A stretch of DNA of 64,000 bases from Tilletia caries. Its lineage: Eukaryota > Basidiomycota > Exobasidiomycetes > Tilletiales > Tilletiaceae. The position numbers and the translations under genes are program-made. Below, piece by piece: positions 56,801-64,000 of the stretch. Position 1 is the stretch's first letter. Every line of letters starts with the position of its first letter. The stretch covers positions 186,001 to 250,000 of the forward strand of contig JALUTQ010000009.1 of the NCBI GenBank assembly GCA_032718865.1, written 5' to 3'. The notes below the pieces were generated by a model. That model worked only from the letters and a program-made list of their open reading frames with translations. It had not been told where the DNA came from and did no database searches.

Positions 56801-59800
56801 GTGACTCGGACCACGAGGATGATGAGGAGAACGAGGAGACGGATGGACCGGGAAGCTCGTCTCGCAATAAGCGCCAGAACTTGGCGGCTGCTTTGTTCAG
56901 TAGCTTGATTCCTCAGCGAACGGGTACGCCCTCGGCCGGTACGGCTGCTCCCCAATCTCCCGCGCCCGCGTCCGCTCCCGCTCCTCCGCCCGCGCCACCG
57001 GCACCGCCTGCTCCACCCACTGCCGACGGCGGTGCGCCTCCTCCGCCACCTCCACCACCCGCTGCGCCTCCAGCACCGGTACTTGCAGCGAGTGGAGGCG
57101 GCGACGCACCTCCTCGCTCTGCCCTGCTCGGTGCGATCCAGGGCGGTCTGAAACTCCGGAAGGCAGTCACCTCCGACCGTTCCAGTGCTCCCGGTGCGGG
57201 AGCGGTCATCGGGGATGCGACCCCTCCTGTGCAGAAGTACGTGGCCCCTCCCTCGCCTCCGCCCGTTGCTGCTGCGGAGGAGTCCGTTGCACCTGCGTCG
57301 GCGAATGTGAACAGGCAGAGCGTGGACTGGGCCTCGAGCCTTGCGGCAGATCAGATGGCGCCTCCGAGCGCGGCTGCCCAGCCTGCCGAGCCGGCTTTGA
57401 AGGAGGAGGACGAGAGTGATGATGACGACGACGACGGGCCGGAGAGTGTTGAGCCGAGCGCGTATGCTCCTGGTGCGAATGGCAGCGGCGGCGGCGACAG
57501 CGACGAGCTTGACGGAATCGATCTCGGCACGACGATCCGTTCCCGCGCTCTGTATGCCTATGTGGCGCAGCGGGAGGAAGATCTGGAGATGCAGGAGAAC
57601 GATATCATTGTTGCTCACCCTGCCAAGGAGAGCAATGATAATTCGGATTGGTGGTTTGGCACCTCGCTGGCGAGCAGCAAGAAGGGATTCTTCCCGAAGG
57701 CGTATGTGGCTAGCATCGAACAACGTGAGTGCTGCAGCTTTGAATGGATCTGTCTGGGGATGAGATGCTCTGCGCGGGGTCTTTCAGGTTCGCGATGGAC
57801 TGACAAATTTTGGTTTCGCTCCCGCAGCCACGCGCGCTCGTGCGATTTATGATTATGCGGCGACGTCGCCCGAAGAGGCTTCTCTCTCGGTCGACCAGGA
57901 AGTCTCGGTTGTCGACAGCGAAGACGGGAGCTGGTGGCGTATCGACGCTGGGAACAGTATTCTGATCGTTCCGGCGTCCTACCTCGAGGTCATCACTGGT
58001 TAGTGGCACAAATTCCCATTCCTTTCCCTTTTCCCTTTCGTTTCCTCTTTTTCCCTTCCTCTTTTGGCGGAAAGCTCTGTCACCTTCCTTGTTCCCTTTC
58101 CCACCTGCCACAAAAACTTCCCTCCCTCTCCCTTGTGCTTTGAACAGAAGCTTGAGCTCTGATCTTTGCGCCTTGCTCCATCATTGCCAGCTTGAAGCAG
58201 TCGCAAGTTCTCTGGCGCGCGCGCTCCCCGCCAAGACAATCTCCCTTCCTCCCTTCTCCGCTCCTCTCCCTCTCCCTCTTCCTGGTTCCCAAACACAAAT
58301 TCCCTTTCTCTCTTCCCTTCTCTGTTCTGTTCCCGAACACACGCGTCGTCAGAGTGGTGGTGGCTGAGACGCTTCTTTCTCTTTCCTTTCATGTCCATAT
58401 CAATTCTCCCCCCTCAAACGAACATCCAAATCAAATCCTTCAAATGTCTGATCAATGTGTCCTCGTCGCTGCTCCGTCGGACGTTCACCTTTACGATGCG
58501 GCTCGTCACTCTCTCGCGCGCTCATCAACAGGTTCATCGCTGGCTACTCGATCTGGCGGGGCCGGTACTGATTCGCCTGCCCGAGCTGATACCCGACGGA
58601 CGACTGCCGACTCCTTCTCTGCGAACAGGATGCTTCATGCTGTCGATGCCCGCATGGCTGCAGTGGACGGTGTCCCTTGCACAGCATCCCCTATGAGTGC
58701 ACATCCGACACATTCGTTCGTCGATGGACTGCCGTCATCCGCCTCCGGTCCGTCCTTGACTGGGCCCCCTGTTGGAGCCGTGAATGAACAGGTGCCGGAG
58801 GTGGAAGAGAGCAAGTTGGTCGATAGGGCGATCCGAGAGAGCATTATTGAGCAAAAGCGACGGTCTCGTCTTCAAAGCAAGGAACAGCAGGCGACGGAGG
58901 AGGCGATCGCCAAGTCGGCGGAGGAGGACCGTATTCGCCATGCACTACAGCAGGCAGAGTGAGTTTTGTTGTCCAAGTATCTGCGATTGCTGTTGGATGA
59001 ATCAACTGACCTTGTCCAATGCCTCGCAAAGGAAATTGCAAGTGGAGCGCGCGCTGCAGGTGTCTCAACAAACGGCTCCCGTCATTTCAATCGAAGACGA
59101 TGATGACGGTTCGGACGCGTCTACGACGGGATGGACATCGAGCGAAGATGAGGATGAAGATGATGCCGACGGACCCGATGCCGATACACCACTGTCCCGT
59201 CAGCAACGCGAGGTTGAGCGTCTGAGGGTGCTCGAAGCTGCGGGTATCCTGGTGCACAAGGAGAGCACGAGTAAACTGTCAAAGGACACCCTGCGCCGGA
59301 TGTCGTCGAAGAGGAAACCCAAGCCGGAGCGGCCCGAACGTCCCTCCCGTCAGCCGCCGCGGTCGAAGAGGAGCATGGATCTGCCCCCGCTACCTTCACT
59401 TGAAGCGCAACTGGAAGATGCGTACACGCGATTCGAACAGCTCAATCGTGAGGTCTCGTTGAAGCCTCTTCCTGTTACAAGTACGCCCGGCAGTCCGCTC
59501 CCTAATTCCAATGCACTGCTGCCAGCCAGTCCGGAGGGTCGACCTGATTCGCGGACCGAACCGCGCCAAGCCAAGTTCCTCAGCTCCATCCTGAACATCT
59601 CCAAAGGTCATTCAGGCCGCAACACGCCGGGAGACCGTCGGTCAGGTCCCACGATCTCAGGGCCCATCTCAGCACCGTTATCTGGCGCTCAGCAAGGTAC
59701 GGACCAACAAAGCCAATACGCCCAGCCGTCGACGTCGTGGTCATCCCTCGTGGGCCCGCAGGCGGTGGCGATGATCGACGACACGGAACGCAAGCGTCAA

Positions 59801-61167
59801 GAGGCCATCTTCGAGCTCACCGAGACCGAAAGGACGCACGTCCGAGACCTGCAGATCGTCATCGAAGTCTTCTTCAACCCGCTCCAGCAGATCCTGCCAC
59901 CCAAAGCGGCGCGTGTCATCTTCGCCGGCGTCGAAGAGGTCCTGACCACCGCCGTGTTCTTGCTGAGCGACTTGGAGGACCGACAGCGGCAGAGCAGGCT
60001 GCTGGTGGAGAAGGTGGGTGATATCGTGATGAATCATATTCAGGCGATTCATACGTCGTACCTGCCGCTCTGTGCGAATCAGTCGGCGGCGATGTCGATC
60101 TTGGAGGCGGAGAGGGAGCACAACGATGCTGTGCGATTCTTTTTGCAGAACGTCAGGGATAACCATCCGGCGGCCCGTCATCTTGACTTGTCCCACTTCC
60201 TTCTACTGCCAAGTGAGTTTTCTCGCCTAGCCAATGCTGTAAGGCTTCACATGTGCCCTCCAGACCTGATCTGTTGACGTTCTGTTCCCTCTTTTTTTCT
60301 CCCCAGTGCAACGCGTTACTCGGTACCCGCTCCTGCTTGGGCAGGTGCTGCGATACACTGCTGAGGACCACCCCGACCGCAAGCCACTAGCGTCTGCCTT
60401 GAAGCGGATCGAAAGCGTCGTCGTCGACATCAACGAAACGGTTCGAGAGCGTGAGACGCGCGAGCACCTCCAAGAGCTGTCAGCCAAGATCCATGTGGAC
60501 AGCGAAGCGGTGAGCTTTCTTTCTCTATTCTCACCCTGATAATATGCAGAACCTCTGACACTCACTCGCCCCGTTCTTCTTTCCTTTGCTTCGCAACTTT
60601 CACAGCGACTTGATCTGACTGCTCCCACTCAGTTCATGGGCAGACGCCAGATCATCAGATCCGACCGGCTGAGCAAGGCCAAGAGCGGACGACAGCTCGA
60701 TGTCATTCTCTGCAGCGACCTCGTCCTACTGATGAGTTCCGATCGGCTGTATCGTCTGGTGAGTTGTGACTTTCTTGAGCGCTATTCGCTAAGGGCGACA
60801 AAAGGAAGTGCCGACTGACTGATGGAATGGTCTTGATTAACTCTCGAAACACAGCCGATGTCACTCGAGGAAATCGAGATTCGCGATGTTCCCAGCCGGG
60901 GCAAAGGTGAGTTCATGATTCATGACTTGCAACAACTGCCTAGACGACACGCCTTTTTGACGGGAGCACACCATATCTCTCCCCCCCCCCCCTCCCCCCC
61001 TCTGCCTTGCGAACAATCCAGACGAAACGACGTTCCAAATCCGAAGTGCGGGCGAAGCGATCAATCTGCGCTGCAGGAGCGCGGCCGAATGTGCCAAGTG
61101 GACTCGGGCCCTTCGGCAGGGGCAGGACGACTGCATGGCCGCCAGACGGAGATGGCACATGGGCTAA
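53896..61167 (+). CDS. Intersectin-like endocytic scaffold and Rho-GEF (EH-CC-SH3-SH3-DH-PH)
   Basis: Nine exons keep the frame: join(53896..54754, 54830..57724, 57828..57998, 58532..58958, 59032..60212, 60307..60509, 60606..60758, 60855..60906, 61022..61167), 2028 aa. Order: Gln/Met/Gly-rich N-terminus, one EH domain (WALSKEERKSYDSIFRAWDP to NLAEFHVAMGLIYRALNGND), coiled coil (about 400-550), Arg/Asp-rich then Pro-rich stretch. Two SH3 domains follow (ALYAYVAQREEDLEMQENDI with DWWFGTS; RARAIYDYAATSPEEASLSV with GSWWRID). Next is a DH domain (KRQEAIFELTETERTHVRDL, and MQRVTRYPLLLGQVLRYTAE), then a PH domain ending CRSAAECAKWTRALRQGQDD. Intersectins couple actin-based endocytosis to Cdc42/Rho activation; Cryptococcus Cin1 is the fungal example. 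Without splicing at 57999 the frame stops at 58001-58003, giving a 1309-aa short form. A separate downstream gene starting at the ATG 58444 is the main alternative. Confidence 0.78.
57999..58531 (+). other. Candidate regulated intron; donor overlaps the short-form stop codon
   Basis: The donor GGTTAGTG places TAG inside the first six intron bases, directly after ACT-GGT. Retaining the intron ends the protein within one codon after the second SH3. Splicing to the acceptor TCAACAG at 58525-58531 continues in frame into the DH-PH half. At 533 bp it is five times longer than other introns in the gene, and it is strongly pyrimidine-rich on the sense strand from about 58010 to 58400. Confidence 0.55.
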
Positions 61168-61810
61168 TGATGACCTCCCCGCTCCCGCTCCGATAGAAGA
61201 CGCAGACGGGCCCTCGCCCTGCTTATATTCGCACGCAGCCTCGACCACTGCCCCGTTCTATCATAGTCTCTCCCAACTGGCCGAATGATGTTCTGCCCAG
61301 CCCATCAACAACAACCTTCGCCGCTCGACTCTTCGTATTCATTTCGAGTTTATATACTCGTTCACAAACCTCCCGCTTGCGGGTTTCTTGACTTAATGCA
61401 CTTCTTCCACGTCGACTCCACGCTCCTGGCTTCCTGTTGTGTGCTTCAAACGAACCCGCTGAACGTCTCATGTTCCCGCGTGTTTTGTTTGTTGCGTTGA
61501 TGCGTTGGTGAGTGAACGCATCTACTTGGGAACACGGGAACGTCTTGGATCTGTTCCCTCACGTTGGCCACTCGAATCACTACTGTTTCTCAAGCACTCA
61601 GATCTCAGATACTCGGAGAGTGAGAGTCATGAGCTGACCGGCGGAAGTGAAAGCAAGAAGCGTGTGATTTCCGACTTCCAGGGCGGGTCCTGTGTGTGTT
61701 TAATATATAAGTGTGAGATGAACAAGTACAACGCGGAACGTGTCTCCGCTTGAAGGGTCGGGAGTGGTGGTCCACGAAAAGAATACGAAGGGTTTGGTTT
61801 GGTGTCCTCT
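61168..61810. other. Convergent intergenic region
   Basis: 3' space between the intersectin-like gene and the GH16 gene. No gene is supported. Confidence 0.5.
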
Positions 61811-62921
61811 TCAGAACAAGTCGTCAAAGAAGCCATCGTCCTTGTTCTTGAGATCCTTGTACGAGACGAAGTGCTTGACCGAGTCGACAGACCAGTATGC
61901 CTCGTCGTACGCACTGCCGTGGTTCTGGATCATGTTGGAGATGGAGCCAAACTTGTCCTCGCATTTCGTACCCCCCCACGCGCCTGCAGCCCAGGTGCCG
62001 CCGAGGGTGATGTCGAAGATAATCTGGTGGTCGTTGAACAAGTTCCCGCACAGCGGGTTCACGGGGAACGACGCCGTGGGTGTTCCCCAGGCGGACGGGT
62101 TCACCGTCTTGTTCCCGGCCAGGACGTCGTCGGGGATGGCAGAGAGGTTGTTTCGGGGCCACTGCCAGACGCGAATGCCGTGTCCGTTGTCCCCAAAGTC
62201 GCGCTCCATGGCGATGATACCACCTCCGTTGGCGTTGAAGCCGCGGGCAGCGGTTCCGTTTGCACCGTCTGGGCTCGTGGCACGGATGGAGCATCCGCGG
62301 TTGTCGGTGGAGAAGACGTCGCAGTTTTTGCTCAGGAGGCGTCCGCTCTGCTCACCGGCCTCCTTGAAGGAGCATCCGGGCTGGGTGTGCAGGGTGATCG
62401 CGTTGTCGCCACCGTCGAGCTCTGCGTCGTTGGCCCACTCCAACAAATCGATCTCCGCACCGAAGGGCCAGAGACCCTCGCCGAGAGTCCAAAAAGCGGG
62501 CCATACGGCTTTGGATGGTAGACGCGTTTTGTCAGCTGATGCACGAGAGGATGAGGGTCTGAAGGCAGGATTTGTACTCACAGCAACCTGATGGGGCGTG
62601 TGTGATGTTGGCAATGATGACACCATCTCCGACGCGGTAGTTGGAGGAGATGCGAACGCTTCCGCGGTAGCCGCTCTTGACGCTCGAGTGGGTGTCGACC
62701 TTCATGTTGAAGCGAGAATCATCGTCGACCCAGGTGAGCATGGGACCTTGGGCAAAGTTGACCTGTCCGTGGGTGGGATCAGGACCGGAGTAGAAAGAGT
62801 AGGTGTCGAGGAACTGGGAGCCGCGGATGTCCGACTTTTGGACCCATGACCGCGCAGCGGTGGATCCCGCGAGCAGGAGGGCTGCGGGGAGAATGCTCTT
62901 GAAGAAGGAGAAGGTAGACAT
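61811..62921 (-). CDS. Secreted GH16 endo-beta-1,3(4)-glucanase-like enzyme
   Basis: Two exons, complement(61811..62535, 62582..62921), 354 aa, with an intron of only 46 bp. The start is the ATG at 62921, directly before a signal peptide (FFKSILPAALLLAGSTAARS); an upstream in-frame ATG would bury it. The GH16 fold is visible: WVDDDSRFNMKVDTHSSVK, then RGSVRISSNYRVGDGVIIAN, AVWPAFWTLGEGLWPFG, and the catalytic EIDLLE with Glu141 nucleophile, Asp143 and Glu146 acid/base. Also seen are DNAITLHTQPGCSF and, near the end, NPLCGNLFNDHQIIFDITLG with WAAGAW. The protein is secreted and probably acts on beta-1,3/1,4- or 1,3/1,6-glucans in fungal cell walls or the surroundings. There is no GPI signal or carbohydrate-binding module. 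The exact specificity is not deducible. Confidence 0.93.
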
Positions 62922-64000
62922 CGTTCCAGAAGGATGGTCGAAGAGAAGGCGAATGGGAGAGTTGACGAACCTGGGTTGGAGGGTGGGGCAATGAAGTGGG
63001 CAAGAGTTCAGCACCAGCTGTATATACAAGAGACTGGCACTGGCCTGGCTGGAGAAGTCAGTGTGCTCTTCCGCTCGGGATCAGTAATCAGTGGCTCGGA
63101 TAGAAAGAACGGCAGGCAGGGTGCACTGCGGCGCGGCTGAGCGCTGAGCTGACGATATCGAACACGGCCAGGGCAGTGGCGCTGCCCACGGAGCCGGTGA
63201 GTGGTAACAGCGAGCGCTTCGTCGCCAGGTACTTCACCAGTAACACAGCAGTCAGCGCTGTCGCGTTGTACTCTGGAGACTGGACACGTTCAAGCGCCAA
63301 ACCCCGCACATCCTGTGGAAGTATCAAAGCGGTGAATAGACAAGACAAAGGGCGAGGCGCCGGGACCAGCATTATTGGGGGCGTGGGGGCGTGGCGCGCG
63401 GGGCTGCAAGATAGACTCGTAAAGTGAGCATTTGTGCCTGCTGCCCTGCCTGCGGAGAGTAGTGGAGTAACAGGGCAGGCTATGCGAGAGATGGTGCAAC
63501 AAGAAGAGCGAGCGCGAGCCTGCTGCTTCGGTCCACGCAAGATGGGATGCCGAATGGCCATCGCCACGAGGCGGCCCAGGCGTGTCTATATCGGGTCGAG
63601 GCTGGACTGGGGGACTCCGCCTGACCCGGTCACAGAGAGCGGACTGTGTTGCAACTTGCAGTTTGGAAGACGTGTTCGGCAACCCTCGCCAGTGCGGAGT
63701 ACGGAGTGAGTGTATGTAAGTCGAGGTCAGTCCAGTTTACGGGACCGAATCCAATTGTTTACATAGAGCATGTTTTGTCCCACGCGGCGCGCGGCGGTCG
63801 GCACACAGACCAAGTGAGGCGTTCGGCTGTGGCGGGAAGCCCGGGAAGGCGCCGGCGATTGCAGATCAATTTAACGGATTCGGCTTCAGAAAATTAGTCC
63901 CTGCATTTCGGACCCTAGCAGCGCCACGCGCCACCACGGCCTCCAAAGTCCAACTCCACGTCTCCACCAGCATGCATAGCATGGCGATCCATGTTCACGC
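62922..64000. other. Upstream region of the GH16 gene and right edge of the window
   Basis: Promoter of the leftward GH16 gene followed by sequence without a supportable gene. A 159-codon minus-strand frame at 63088-63567 has one hydrophobic stretch but no domain, no clear start and no exon partners. A neighbouring gene may begin beyond the edge. Confidence 0.45.

Noticed and set aside
56116..57723. 535-codon minus-strand frame, Arg/Gly-rich
   Set aside because: Antisense shadow of the Pro/Ala-rich region of the intersectin-like gene. No domain.
63088..63567. 159-codon minus-strand frame near the right edge
   Set aside because: Only a weak hydrophobic stretch, with no domain, conserved motif or convincing start. 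It is read through GC-rich promoter sequence.

Overview
The window reads as basidiomycete nuclear DNA. Genes are compact, rich in introns (mostly 46-130 bp, GT-AG, very often GTGAGT donors) and closely packed, and coding regions are GC-rich. The set includes a Msb2-type signalling mucin, an intersectin-like endocytic protein and a YTP1-family protein. High-GC basidiomycete yeasts or smut-type fungi fit best, but I cannot name the species. No rRNA, tRNA, CRISPR or bacterial-type operon was seen.

Layout, left to right. Msb2-like mucin (-, 598-5057). A 2.5-kb transposon with 99-bp inverted termini and an 8-bp target duplication (5689-8219), sitting in the promoter region Msb2 shares with a divergent WDR7-like WD40 gene (+, 8423-12584). 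A decayed duplicated gene fragment (13042-13330). Pyridoxal phosphate synthase PDX1/SNZ (+, 14127-15388). A secreted Cys-rich protein (+, 16535-17473). A TMCO4/Mil1-type hydrolase (-, 17842-22607), which is the source of the duplicated fragment. A DHA1-type MFS transporter (-, 22778-25027). A YTP1-like membrane protein (-, 26469-28813). A small single-pass membrane protein (+, 29108-29701). HIS1 (-, 30019-31496). Mannose-6-phosphate isomerase (-, 31829-33390). A large chromodomain protein with GW/WG and RGG motifs (+, 34373-40827). An F-box/LRR-like protein (+, 41281-43185). A monocarboxylate-type MFS transporter (+, 43354-44938). A TALE homeodomain factor (-, 45275-47215). A 4.8-kb gene-poor stretch holding a Harbinger-type MITE and short tandem repeats. 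Msp1/ATAD1 AAA ATPase (-, 51975-53369). An intersectin-like EH-SH3-SH3-DH-PH gene (+, 53896-61167). A GH16 glucanase (-, 61811-62921). The last kilobase has no gene I can support.

Most genes are unlinked housekeeping functions rather than a cluster. The two most interesting loci are the chromodomain protein and the intersectin-like gene. The chromodomain protein combines a histone-reader module with Argonaute-hook-like GW/WG motifs, an RGG patch and an Spt5-CTR-like TPG patch in one chain, so it resembles a single-protein counterpart of a Chp1-Tas3 (RITS) scaffold. In the intersectin-like gene a splice donor overlaps the stop codon of the short form, so retaining or splicing one intron would switch between an EH/SH3 adaptor and a full DH-PH Rho-GEF.

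Exon boundaries were placed by eye from GT-AG sites and reading-frame continuity. Wherever an exact join is given, the summed coding length is a multiple of three.
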